NCBI RefSeq assembly: GCF_903181435.1
Contig: NZ_CAEUHO010000007.1
Location: 1 to 33,984, forward strand
Source: Bacteroides acidifaciens
GTDB lineage: Bacteria; Bacteroidota; Bacteroidia; Bacteroidales; Bacteroidaceae
Length of the DNA: 33,984 nucleotides
Direction: 5' to 3'
The position numbers and the translations under genes were made by a program. The notes below the pieces were generated by a model. That model was given only the letters and a program-made list of their open reading frames with translations. It did no database searches and was not told the origin of the DNA. Positions 1 to 6,005 of this stretch are shown here, in pieces. Position 1 is the first letter of the stretch. Every line of letters begins with the position of its first letter.

Positions 1-235
1 ACAGCGTCGAAATGAAAGGAAAGGGGAACAAACAATGAAAGATCTTTTCAGCCAAGTTGTGCCTGTTCCGGAAATTAATCCTGCCTATGAGACTCCCCCC
101 ACGGCTAAAGCGCGTTTTTACTCCGAAGAAGAGATCAAAAACGGTGCATTAACAATGGGCCTCGATGTGAAGACATTCATTCAAAGAATGCGTATTCAAA
201 TAGATCAGGAAGGAAGATATTATAGAGACTATTAA
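1..235 (+). CDS. repA: C-terminal part of replication initiator RepA (continues from 33984)
   Basis: This is the last part of the initiator gene, read in the frame left open at the right edge. The final two bases of the window plus base 1 make one lysine codon; eleven more sense codons follow, then an ATG at 35 and a reading frame to the TAA at 233-235. On its own the ATG at 35 would give a 66-residue orphan with no recognisable domain. Joined, RepA is about 386 residues, a usual size for Rep_3 proteins of Bacteroides plasmids. The join itself is basic and hydrophilic, as expected for a Rep C-terminus, and a strong terminator follows 10 bases after the stop. A purine-rich stretch before position 35 could in principle start a separate short protein, but I favour the continuous gene. 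The join is inferred from frame continuity, not observed. Confidence 0.75.
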   Translation, partial: QRRNERKGEQTMKDLFSQVVPVPEINPAYETPPTAKARFYSEEEIKNGALTMGLDVKTFIQRMRIQIDQEGRYYRDY

Positions 236-244
236 ACCTCTACC

Positions 245-300
245 AAAAATACAAAAAAGCGAAGAATGAACTTGTTTATTCTTCGCTTTTTTGTATTTTT
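245..300. terminator. Strong bidirectional terminator after repA
   Basis: A 26-base arm (245-270) pairs with 275-300 through a CTTG loop, with one G-U pair. The arms carry A-runs on the left and T-runs on the right, so the hairpin ends in a U-tract on either strand. It lies 10 bases after the repA stop. Confidence 0.9.
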
Positions 301-460
301 GTCAGGCTACGGGGGTGGTTCCCCGTAGCCTGGGAGCGATGGGTTAATGCACATCGTCAAGTGCGGAGCGAATTGACGGATATCCGACATCTCCGCACTT
401 CTTTTATGCTGCCTCCGGCAGGGTTTTTACTGGGAGCTCCTAGTAACTGCACATTCTCTT
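301..460. other. Structured non-coding stretch after repA, possible small RNA
   Basis: No gene is visible between 236 and 565. After the terminator there is a run of strong hairpins in unusually GC-rich DNA: 303-314 pairs perfectly with 321-332 (12 bp, loop GTGGTT); 359-368 pairs with 391-400 (10 bp) around an inner CGGATATCCG palindrome; a short CTGCC/GGCAG stem at 409-421 is followed by GGTTTTT, like an intrinsic terminator on the + strand. An alternative pairing CGTCAA (355-360) with TTGACG (373-378) competes with the second stem. This looks like a small structured RNA, for example a copy-number or attenuation RNA, but no promoter was identified with confidence. Confidence 0.4.
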
Positions 461-524
461 CTATCTCCTGCCCCATCAAAGACAAACCGTTAAAGAACAA
501 TAGACTAATGCGATAGAAACAGAT

Positions 525-552
525 ACTAAAGCACTAAAATTAGTGCTTTAGT
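525..552. repeat. Octad box cluster A (28-bp perfect palindrome)
   Basis: ACTAA at 525 and 533, TTAGT at 540 and 548: two direct boxes 8 bp apart facing two inverted boxes, 13+2+13 bp, perfectly symmetric. It lies between the repA terminator region and the end of the SprT-like gene. It lacks a U-tract in the direction of the SprT-like gene, so it is not a standard terminator. It belongs to the plasmid-wide family also found at 1319, 1417, 1812, 1891, 3818 and 5905-5982. Confidence 0.85.
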
Positions 553-565
553 ATAAAAAAAGACC

Positions 566-1255
566 TTAACTGTCTTCTAAAAAGAACATATTACACTCTT
601 CACATTTAATCCATAGGCCGGCACGCCCCCAAACATTATTACCGCAGCCACAGGTATATTTTACCCGTTTGCCACTTTTGGGTTCCTGGGGCTGACTGCC
701 TCCCGGCTCTTGACCATCCTTATCGCCACCGGTAACCGTGACCGTCACTGGTAAAGTACCAGATGCAAACCGGGGCCGGTATTTCAAACGCAGGTTCTCC
801 AGATCTTCAGCCTTTAATGTATTAAACACCTGATCAAATAAACCGCCATCAAGTATATAGTGTGTCATTTGCTGCCCCGTGGTTTTGCCTCCAGGTTCTC
901 CGGTATCGGATGGCATCAGACCTATTTCTATCATCTTAGCGGCCCATTGCTTATTATGATAGTTGTTTCGGCTAGGCTTGCCGAAATCCTCTTGCCACAG
1001 ATGGCACATCTCATGCACGAGCGTGGAATGCCAATCTTTATCGGGTCTATCCATGAAGTCAGGATTAATACTGATCTCATGAATGATTTTCTTCTCCACG
1101 TTCTCACCTTTCCAACGCTCCGGAGCGAAGAAACCATAAGAACCGCCTTTGCGGCTCATGTTGACAATGCATTCAGGAAGTTGGCCGCTGAATATATGCT
1201 CGTTGTAAAACAGATACAAATCATCGAGCGTCTTAAACTGGAGAGTTGTTATCAT
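566..1255 (-). CDS. SprT-like zinc metalloprotease with C-terminal zinc ribbon
   Basis: A 229-residue protein with a SprT-like fold: the HEMCH metal-binding and catalytic motif lies at residues 81-85, with a further candidate zinc ligand His at 100 in a YHNKQW context. A low-complexity Gly/Pro/Gln linker (about 175-195) leads to a C-terminal CxC...CxxC zinc ribbon (Cys 202, 204, 218, 221), which may bind DNA or protein. An in-frame ATG nine codons upstream (1282) falls inside the promoter -7 box (1280-1287), so I use the ATG at 1255. Eukaryotic SprT relatives (Spartan) cut DNA-protein crosslinks; the substrate here is unknown. The upstream region is exceptionally rich in operators: three 18-bp-core palindromes and two octad box clusters. 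That points to tight control and possibly a role early after transfer, such as removing proteins from plasmid DNA. That role is inference. Confidence 0.8.
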   Translation of the reverse strand: MITTLQFKTLDDLYLFYNEHIFSGQLPECIVNMSRKGGSYGFFAPERWKGENVEKKIIHEISINPDFMDRPDKDWHSTLVHEMCHLWQEDFGKPSRNNYHNKQWAAKMIEIGLMPSDTGEPGGKTTGQQMTHYILDGGLFDQVFNTLKAEDLENLRLKYRPRFASGTLPVTVTVTGGDKDGQEPGGSQPQEPKSGKRVKYTCGCGNNVWGRAGLWIKCEECNMFFLEDS

Positions 1256-1279
1256 AAAGCTTTCTCTTTTAAATCTACA

Positions 1280-1287
1280 CAAAGATA
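1280..1287 (-). promoter_or_regulatory. Promoter -7 box for the SprT-like gene
   Basis: TATCTTTG on the minus strand matches the Bacteroidota -7 consensus TAnnTTTG. Transcription would begin near 1273, about 18 bases before the ATG at 1255. The -33 region about 20 bp upstream overlaps the operator at 1298-1315, so a protein bound there would block the promoter. Confidence 0.7.
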
Positions 1288-1297
1288 AGAAATATAG

Positions 1298-1315
1298 TTG
1301 TAATGCACATTACAA
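1298..1315. promoter_or_regulatory. Operator O1, TTGTAATG / CATTACAA palindrome
   Basis: Eight-base arms TTGTAATG and CATTACAA flank a CA centre. It overlaps the expected -33 region of the SprT-like promoter. It is the first of three copies in 200 bp. Confidence 0.75.
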
Positions 1316-1318
1316 TTA

Positions 1319-1339
1319 TTAGTTTTTTAGTGTTTTAGT
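1319..1339 (+). repeat. Octad box cluster H (three direct boxes)
   Basis: TTAGT at 1319, 1327 and 1335: three direct boxes exactly 8 bp apart, immediately beyond operator O1 and upstream of the SprT-like gene. Confidence 0.75.
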
Positions 1340-1382
1340 GGAATCACAGTACGCACAATCATCTTATTTATAAGAATATAGC

Positions 1383-1410
1383 ATTATTTGTAATGCACAT
1401 TACAAATAAT
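1383..1410. promoter_or_regulatory. Operator O2, extended palindrome
   Basis: Same core as O1 with longer arms: 1383-1395 pairs perfectly with 1398-1410 (13+2+13). Its centre is 90 bp from that of O1. Confidence 0.75.
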
Positions 1411-1416
1411 AGTTGA

Positions 1417-1437
1417 TTAGTGCTTTAGTTTTTTAGT
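1417..1437 (+). repeat. Octad box cluster I (three direct boxes)
   Basis: TTAGT at 1417, 1425 and 1433, with a degenerate ATAGT at 1409 in the same 8-bp phase, partly overlapping operator O2. Confidence 0.75.
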
Positions 1438-1458
1438 ATCTGAATAGAAAGATAAACT

Positions 1459-1492
1459 TTGCATATTTGTAATGTACATTACAAATATGCAA
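1459..1492. promoter_or_regulatory. Operator O3, 34-bp perfect palindrome
   Basis: The 17-base arms 1459-1475 and 1476-1492 are perfectly complementary, with the same TGTAATG/CATTACA core as O1 and O2 and a GTAC centre. Its centre is 79 bp from that of O2. It lies just beyond the stop of the 1530-1787 gene and may affect either neighbour. Confidence 0.8.
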
Positions 1493-1529
1493 GAGTAATT
1501 ATGAATATGTAGCCGAAAATATTCGAGAA

Positions 1530-1787
1530 TCAATATTCGCTGTCCTCTGTCTCATCCATATCTTCAGAGTGGGGGCCTCGTTCCAGGAGCAATCCGCATA
1601 GTTCAGAAGAAATTCGATCCAAGATAAAGTACTGTTCATCTTTAGTGTAGTTTTCAAGTTCTCTGGCAAGTTCTTGCAGCTTCTTATCTGCAATTTGGTT
1701 GAGTTCTCTACCATGTTCTGATAATATTCCAATACCCCGTACATAGACGGTAATATTGGGATTAGTGTTTTTATCTCTTTCTCTCAT
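1530..1787 (-). CDS. Small acidic hypothetical protein
   Basis: An 85-residue protein that I do not recognise. It is largely helical by composition, with a central acidic/amphipathic stretch (about 25-65) and a strongly acidic tail rich in Asp/Glu. No signal peptide or metal motif is visible. A shorter frame overlaps it on the same strand but has a less protein-like composition. Two octad box clusters (1812-1838 and 1891-1926) lie 25 to 140 bp upstream of its start, so it is probably regulated with parA and the SprT-like gene. It could be a small regulator or a DNA-mimic-like acidic protein; both are guesses. Confidence 0.55.
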   Translation of the reverse strand: MRERDKNTNPNITVYVRGIGILSEHGRELNQIADKKLQELARELENYTKDEQYFILDRISSELCGLLLERGPHSEDMDETEDSEY

Positions 1788-1811
1788 AGCACATATATTT
1801 TAAAACCATTC

Positions 1812-1838
1812 ACTAAAACACTAAAATTAGTTTTTAGT
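1812..1838. repeat. Octad box cluster B
   Basis: ACTAA at 1812 and 1820, TTAGT at 1827 and 1834. It is the same four-box palindrome as cluster A but lacks one base in the right half. It lies 25 bp upstream of the 1530-1787 gene. Confidence 0.8.
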
Positions 1839-1890
1839 GAACATTTGATTTGACTCCTTAAAGTTAACAATAATATCGGAATTAGAGAGC

Positions 1891-1926
1891 ACTAATCCAC
1901 TAATTAACTAAATTTAGTTGATTAGT
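1891..1926. repeat. Octad box cluster C (five boxes)
   Basis: ACTAA at 1891, 1899 and 1907, then TTAGT at 1914 and 1922, all in the 8-bp phase with the usual 7-bp step across the centre. The 32 bp from 1897 to 1928 form a palindrome with one mismatch in 16 pairs. Confidence 0.85.
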
Positions 1927-1959
1927 GGAAAATAGAAAAACACTACCTGCTACTTGGAA

Positions 1960-2289
1960 TTACCGTTCTTCTTGCATAAGCAAATGAACATATGGGCAAC
2001 CATCTTCACGACCTTTGAAATAGGACAAGTTTGCAATGGTATCGGCAGAAATGCCCATCTCATACAACCAGCTCTTAAAGTCACCTTGCCAAGCATCCCA
2101 AGAAGCCAAACCTTCAGAAGTAAACATACTCTTTATTTTATCAGGGTCATACGTACCTTCTTCAATCCAGAACCAAGGACTAACTGATTCACCGATGCGT
2201 GGTAGAAATGGAAACTCCCATTTCATCCATACATATAAAGCATCACAAAAATAATGATGCTCTATACAGAATTGTACATTAACAGCCAT
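1960..2289 (-). CDS. Hypothetical protein, Trp/Tyr-rich
   Basis: A 109-residue soluble protein of unknown function. It is notable for many aromatic residues (about eight Trp) and no signal peptide or membrane segment. It starts 16 bp after the stop of the 182-residue gene upstream and is read in the same direction, so the two are probably one operon. It could be an immunity- or antirestriction-type small protein, but no motif supports a specific function. Confidence 0.6.
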   Translation of the reverse strand: MAVNVQFCIEHHYFCDALYVWMKWEFPFLPRIGESVSPWFWIEEGTYDPDKIKSMFTSEGLASWDAWQGDFKSWLYEMGISADTIANLSYFKGREDGCPYVHLLMQEER

Positions 2290-2305
2290 ACGCTAAAAAT
2301 TTGTA

Positions 2306-2854
2306 TTATTCATTATCTTCTACTATTTCAATATCCAACAGAGCGGCCAGAAAGTCCAAGCCCTTTTGGGAAACATGATAAACAGTCTCATTGAATTGTT
2401 GGCGTTTGGTGGCCAAGCCACACAGAACAAGATCTTCCCACTCCGGAAGCTCTTCACTTACTCCAAAAAAGTTTCGGCTAGCAAGAAATTTGCCATCCGT
2501 CACCCGTTCAGCTTTGTACCCGATAGCGTGTTTCATATTATTGACCTGCGACTTAGTGATTCCCCCCATACGCTGTTGTATGGATTCGACAGCCGTTTGG
2601 AGCTGATCATCTGTCAGATCTTCACCCTTAATCCATAAAACAGGTATCTTGTAACGTGCTATTTTATCATCTTTGGAGTGGTCTGTTTTTATTCCTATCG
2701 ACTTCCAGAAACCAACGTATTTATTGATTAGCCGGATCACGGCCTTCTGGTCTACTGCATCAAACGAATATTCTAAAAGTAACATTTCATCTTCCACCAC
2801 AGGAGCCAGCCCCAGGGCTTGAAGTTCTTCGCAAAATTGATCGACTTGTATCAT
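2306..2854 (-). CDS. Hypothetical protein with winged-helix-like C-terminus
   Basis: A 182-residue soluble protein that I cannot assign to a named family. The N-terminal 60 residues are acidic and helical. The C-terminal part (about 140-175) has the pattern of a winged helix: a short helix, an LCGLA turn, then a beta-hairpin-like YHVSQKGLDFL segment, as often seen in phage and plasmid regulators. An AAGGAAG-like site precedes the start. It heads an apparent two-gene operon with the Trp-rich protein. It may be a regulator or replication accessory protein; confidence in the coding call is much higher than in any role. Confidence 0.65.
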   Translation of the reverse strand: MIQVDQFCEELQALGLAPVVEDEMLLLEYSFDAVDQKAVIRLINKYVGFWKSIGIKTDHSKDDKIARYKIPVLWIKGEDLTDDQLQTAVESIQQRMGGITKSQVNNMKHAIGYKAERVTDGKFLASRNFFGVSEELPEWEDLVLCGLATKRQQFNETVYHVSQKGLDFLAALLDIEIVEDNE

Positions 2855-2860
2855 ACCTTA

Positions 2861-2947
2861 TTATATATTATCTTCCTTAAAGTTTGGCGAGAACTGCACC
2901 CGTTTCAGGTAATTTATCACTCGTGCCGGGTTCTCCTCCGGATTCAC
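2861..2947 (-). CDS. Possible 28-residue ORF (GTG start) upstream of the 2306 gene
   Basis: A short frame from GTG at 2947 to TAA at 2861 encodes a hydrophilic peptide with a plausible helix (ARVINYLKRVQF). It ends 7 bp before the next gene and could be a leader peptide or the tail of a decayed gene. No convincing start signal is visible apart from a weak TTTCTTTG -7-like box further upstream. The rest of the 2855-3201 stretch holds the res-like site and the resolvase promoter. Confidence 0.25.
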   Translation of the reverse strand: MNPEENPARVINYLKRVQFSPNFKEDNI

Positions 2948-3031
2948 ATTTAGAATTTAGACATAACACAAAGAAAGCAATAAAAAACGGTATTACAGTT
3001 TTCAATCAACATTTATTCACAGTTTTATCAT

Positions 3032-3143
3032 GTACGATTTAATTATAATAAAATCGTACTGCCGGCAAATCTAAAAAGAGCTGGTTAAACAGAAGAGATA
3101 TTAGTACGATTCACTATATTTGCACGAACATAATAAAATCGTA
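3032..3143. other. Candidate res site of the serine recombinase
   Basis: Site I (3032-3059) is a 28-bp inverted repeat with GTACGATTT and AAATCGTAC ends and one mismatched pair. A second site (3104-3143) has GTACGATT on the left and AAATCGTA on the right, about 40 bp long. The right halves of the two sites are direct repeats (ATAATAAAATCGTA followed by CTGCC or ACTGCC). A 28-bp subsite plus a longer one, directly upstream of a resolvase gene, is the layout of Tn3-type res sites. The second site overlaps the resolvase promoter, so binding would also repress the gene. Confidence 0.65.
3115..3122 (+). promoter_or_regulatory. Promoter -7 box of the serine recombinase gene
   Basis: TATATTTG matches TAnnTTTG exactly. 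It sits inside the second res subsite and about 80 bp before the ATG. Confidence 0.6.
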
Positions 3144-3201
3144 ACTGCCTCTTAATATAAGGCCGGTGAGTGAAGTATTAAACCAATTTATAAGATAGTC
3201 T

Positions 3202-3804
3202 ATGAAAATCGGATATGCACGCGTATCTACCAGAGAACAGAATTTAGATATGCAACTGGAAGCATTAAAGGCCTGCGGTTGCACCCGAATCTTCACAGAG
3301 AAGGTATCAGGTATGATTGCCCAACGCCCGGAACTGAAAGAATGCCTGAACTACCTACGAGAAGGGGACACCCTTGTCGTATATAAGCTCGACCGTTTAG
3401 GGCGAAGCCTGAAAAACCTGATTGCGCTGCTGGATGAATTGAAACAAAAATCCATATCATTCGTTTCGCTGCAAGATAACCTGAGCACGGAAGGAGCCAA
3501 CGGCCAACTATTCACAAATATACTGGGAGCCTTCGCCCAATTCGAGCGCGATCTTATTGTAGAACGTTGCCAAGAGGGACGAAAAATAGCCAAAAGCAAG
3601 GGTGTAAAGTTCGGACGTACTAAAGATAAAGTCAACGAGGAGAACGAAGCAAAAGTTAAAAGCTGCGCTCAGCTCTACCAAGCAGGTAGTACAATTCGTG
3701 AAATCATGAAAGCACTGCGGATTGGTAGCCGGGAAACAGTGTACCGGTATCTGAAGAAAGAAGGGATTGTTCCTATGCGGAAAAATTCTAACTGTAAAGA
3801 GTAG
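3202..3804 (+). CDS. Serine recombinase (resolvase/invertase family)
   Basis: A 200-residue resolvase of typical length. The catalytic domain begins YARVS with nucleophile Ser9; the YKLDRLGRS motif supplies Arg65 and Arg68. The long E-helix follows (about 105-135), then a C-terminal helix-turn-helix (about 158-185) for site binding. It cuts and rejoins DNA at paired sites through a Ser-DNA intermediate. The upstream res-like repeats and the presence of a single such gene point to resolution of plasmid dimers, which supports stable inheritance. No invertible segment with matching sites was found, so an invertase role is less likely. It is transcribed rightward from its own promoter and is probably self-repressed. 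Confidence 0.92.
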   Translation: MKIGYARVSTREQNLDMQLEALKACGCTRIFTEKVSGMIAQRPELKECLNYLREGDTLVVYKLDRLGRSLKNLIALLDELKQKSISFVSLQDNLSTEGANGQLFTNILGAFAQFERDLIVERCQEGRKIAKSKGVKFGRTKDKVNEENEAKVKSCAQLYQAGSTIREIMKALRIGSRETVYRYLKKEGIVPMRKNSNCKE

Positions 3805-3817
3805 GGGATGGGTATCA

Positions 3818-3845
3818 ACTAAACAACTAATATTAGTTATTTAGT
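3818..3845. repeat. Octad box cluster D
   Basis: ACTAA at 3818 and 3826, TTAGT at 3833 and 3841; 13-base arms with one mismatch. It lies 13 bp after the resolvase stop and about 130 bp before the AbiEi promoter. Confidence 0.85.
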
Positions 3846-3977
3846 GGGTACCTTGATATATTATTCCTAGTCCTAACCCTATTCAATCTTTTCATTATCA
3901 GCAGAATAATTAATCATAAAAGGTTCTGTTTATAGCTAAATATCTATAAATATTTGCTCTTTCCGGGGGATTTTTTG

Positions 3978-4012
3978 TATATTCGCACAATCAATTGCAT
4001 ATATGCAATTGA
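3978..4012 (+). promoter_or_regulatory. AbiEi promoter and 22-bp palindromic operator
   Basis: A TTTG -33 box at 3953-3956 is followed 21 bp later by TATATTCG (3978-3985), one base from the -7 consensus. A perfect 22-bp palindrome (3991-4012) with TCAATTGCATA as its left arm covers the expected transcription start. AbiEi antitoxins of other bacteria repress their own promoter by binding inverted repeats, so this is the likely site. Confidence 0.65.
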
Positions 4013-4026
4013 TAATATAAATAACT

Positions 4027-4881
4027 ATGCGAAAAAAAAATACAGAAATCATCCGTGCATTGCTCGGCAAATACCACTATAAAGTGTTTACCGAACAAGA
4101 GTTCTTTGTATTATGGCAAAGTACAAATTCTATAGATGGTTTCCGGAGCTATACCAAAGACAAATTAACAGAGCGACTGTCAGAAGCTAAAATCATTGAT
4201 TCCGTTACTATGACGGACTTAAATAGAAGAAACTACCAAGTTTACGGTATTCCTGAAAAGAATCCGGATATATTCGACTATGCAGCCGCTCGCTCACGTG
4301 CTTCGTACTTCAGCTTTTATACCGCACTCTTTATACACAATCTGACTTTGCAGATACCCAAACATATTTATCTGACTTTTGAGAGGGGAGAACGCGCAGC
4401 CGTACAAAACACCATCACTCAGGAAGCCATCGACCAAGCATTTAGCAAACCGCCCAGGCAGACAAACAACTCCCGAAATTGTAAAGGGTATATGGTCCAC
4501 CAAATAATCGGGCAAAGCAACCACCGGTTAGGGGTAGTCCCATACCGGGGAAATCTGGCGGTCACGGATTTAGAGAGGACACTTATCGACGTTGTAACCC
4601 GTCCTTTTTATGCAGGCGGTGTAACTCAGGTTATCGAAGCATTCAGGAATGCGAAAGAGAATGTCGATATCAAGAAATTATTATCTTATTATCAAAAGAT
4701 GGATTTTATATATCCTTATCATCAGGCAATCGGCTTTTATATGGAAAAAGCCGGTTATGAAGAATCTGATTTTGCTCCACTGGCAGAGATGGAGCAAAAA
4801 TTCAGGTTCTACCTATCTTATAATATACGTTTCAAGGAGCTTTCGGACCGATGGAAGCTGTATTATCCGAAAGGTCTTTAA
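4027..4881 (+). CDS. AbiEi-family antitoxin (type IV toxin-antitoxin)
   Basis: A 284-residue protein of the AbiEi type. The N-terminal region (about 1-70) is a winged-helix-like DNA-binding segment; the C-terminal part carries the family hallmark around residues 175-195 (LAVTDLERTLIDVV, compare PEKTLLD in relatives). AbiEi represses the operon and neutralises the nucleotidyltransferase toxin AbiEii without forming a stable complex. The partner gene is not downstream on the same strand, as in the classical abiE operon, but comes from the opposite strand and overlaps this gene's last 50 bp. The 22-bp palindrome just upstream is the likely self-regulation site. The role is inferred from the family and the adjacency of the AbiEii gene. 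Confidence 0.8.
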   Translation: MRKKNTEIIRALLGKYHYKVFTEQEFFVLWQSTNSIDGFRSYTKDKLTERLSEAKIIDSVTMTDLNRRNYQVYGIPEKNPDIFDYAAARSRASYFSFYTALFIHNLTLQIPKHIYLTFERGERAAVQNTITQEAIDQAFSKPPRQTNNSRNCKGYMVHQIIGQSNHRLGVVPYRGNLAVTDLERTLIDVVTRPFYAGGVTQVIEAFRNAKENVDIKKLLSYYQKMDFIYPYHQAIGFYMEKAGYEESDFAPLAEMEQKFRFYLSYNIRFKELSDRWKLYYPKGL

Positions 4882-5713
4882 AAGGATTGATCAGGTCTTT
4901 CACAAAATCGAAATAATAATCATAGTCTTGCAGTTCTTGATCACTGTTAATCGTCTGCTTAACAACGTCCCAGTTGGCCCGATTCCTCTCCCGAAGATCT
5001 TCAAAGTCTTTTAAGAATGACAAGGGAACCCGTTTAGCTCCGAAGATATTCCGAAACAAATCATCGGTCAAATTCAACTGGGCAAAATGCTGCGTAATCA
5101 TCCATATATCATAAAGATCTCTCGCCCTCTCTTTAGGTCGGGCAGAATTCACGATATCTTTATACTTATCCATTGTCTGGCACAGGGCTCTTACTTTCTC
5201 GATCAAAATCATCTCCGGTGTGTACACCCTCAGAATCAGACCGTCTATATCCTTATTGACAGCTCCATCCACATATTCATAAGAACTTATATCTACCGTA
5301 TAACGGGTAGATTGATCATTCACTTTTATAGAGTTCCTGCGAATGGCGCCTATGTCTTCACCGAACTGATCGAACTTCTCTTTTTCTATCAGTTTAAACT
5401 CCAGCATATATCCTTTCCATTCAGGAATGCTACCACTTTTAGGTTTCTGGATGAATTTCACATCATAAGCCACTAAACCTATTTGGGCAAACTCATTGTT
5501 CAGCAGTTCTCCGAACACCCGTGTCAACCGGTCAAAATCCTTTTCGGAAAACTCTCTCTCCATCGAGAAATCAATGTCAATAGACCCCCTGTTAATAATA
5601 TCGTAAGCAAGTTGCAAAGCATTGCCACCCTTCAGCACCAGACCTTGCATCAGGATATCATCAGCCATCAAAGCGCGCAAAGTCAGTCTTTTTATATCAT
5701 CAATATTTGCCAT
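4832..5713 (-). CDS. AbiEii-family nucleotidyltransferase toxin
   Basis: A 293-residue AbiEii/AbiGii-type nucleotidyltransferase. Visible motifs are KGGNAL (28-33), then the catalytic GS...DID motif (Gly43-Ser44, Asp46 and Asp48), EKVRALCQ (172-179) and KERARDLYDI (194-203), the usual positions of motifs III and IV. Such toxins transfer nucleotides to RNA, in studied relatives to tRNA ends, and arrest growth. All key residues appear present, so it should be active. It is transcribed toward the antitoxin gene and the two 3' ends overlap by 50 bp, so toxin and antitoxin mRNAs are antisense to each other there. No exact -7 consensus was seen upstream of its start. It probably acts in plasmid maintenance or phage defence. 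Confidence 0.88.
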   Translation of the reverse strand: MANIDDIKRLTLRALMADDILMQGLVLKGGNALQLAYDIINRGSIDIDFSMEREFSEKDFDRLTRVFGELLNNEFAQIGLVAYDVKFIQKPKSGSIPEWKGYMLEFKLIEKEKFDQFGEDIGAIRRNSIKVNDQSTRYTVDISSYEYVDGAVNKDIDGLILRVYTPEMILIEKVRALCQTMDKYKDIVNSARPKERARDLYDIWMITQHFAQLNLTDDLFRNIFGAKRVPLSFLKDFEDLRERNRANWDVVKQTINSDQELQDYDYYFDFVKDLINPFKDLSDNTASIGPKAP

Positions 5714-5788
5714 TCAAATGCAGATTTAAAATAAGGATGCTAAATTACAACTTAAATAGCACAACTCAAAAAACCAGCACAGTATTCT

Positions 5789-5884
5789 ATGCAAGAGGTA
5801 AATAAATGGTTTGCCGACCACCTGGATAAAGCTGCGCGGAGCAAACCCAGAGAAGACTATTTCAAGGACACTATAGAATGGTAA
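5789..5884 (+). CDS. Possible 31-residue ORF upstream of parA
   Basis: A short frame from ATG at 5789 to TAA at 5882-5884 encodes a charged peptide ending in DYFKDTIEW, with plausible amphipathic character (KWFADHLDKAA). It lies between the divergent AbiEii and parA genes, just before the octad boxes. It may be a real small protein or a gene remnant; there is no independent support. Confidence 0.3.
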   Translation: MQEVNKWFADHLDKAARSKPREDYFKDTIEW

Positions 5885-5904
5885 ATCGTTGATTCTAACT
5901 ATTA

Positions 5905-5982
5905 ACTAAAATTAGTTTTTTAGTTTCCACTAAAACACTAATTTTGCATCAACAACTAAAGCACTTATTTTAGTGATTTAGT
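5905..5982. repeat. Octad box clusters F, G and E at the parA promoter
   Basis: Nine boxes. Cluster F has ACTAA 5905, TTAGT 5912 and 5920. Cluster G has ACTAA 5929 and 5937. Cluster E has ACTAA 5955, a degenerate ACTTA 5963, TTAGT 5970 and 5978. All obey the 8-bp step within an orientation and the 7-bp step across a centre. A -7 box TAATTTTG (5939-5946) lies inside cluster G, so a bound protein would control parA transcription. This is the densest group and the most likely core centromere. Confidence 0.85.
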
Positions 5983-6005
5983 ATCACTTCAAAATATATA
6001 ATACT

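Noticed and set aside
35..235. Stand-alone 66-residue gene
   Set aside because: The frame is in phase with the unfinished repA across the window ends and is better explained as its C-terminus.
525..552. Octad palindrome as an intrinsic terminator
   Set aside because: No U-tract follows in the gene's direction, and the same motif recurs upstream of promoters.
860..1288. Rightward 142-residue frame opposite the SprT-like gene
   Set aside because: It is the antisense shadow of a gene with intact HExxH and zinc-ribbon motifs.
1499..1744. Leftward 81-residue frame overlapping the 1530-1787 gene
   Set aside because: Its composition is less protein-like, and it runs out of frame with the better candidate.
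3202..3804. DNA invertase with an invertible segment
   Set aside because: No pair of inverted crossover sites flanking a segment was found; res-like subsites favour a resolvase.
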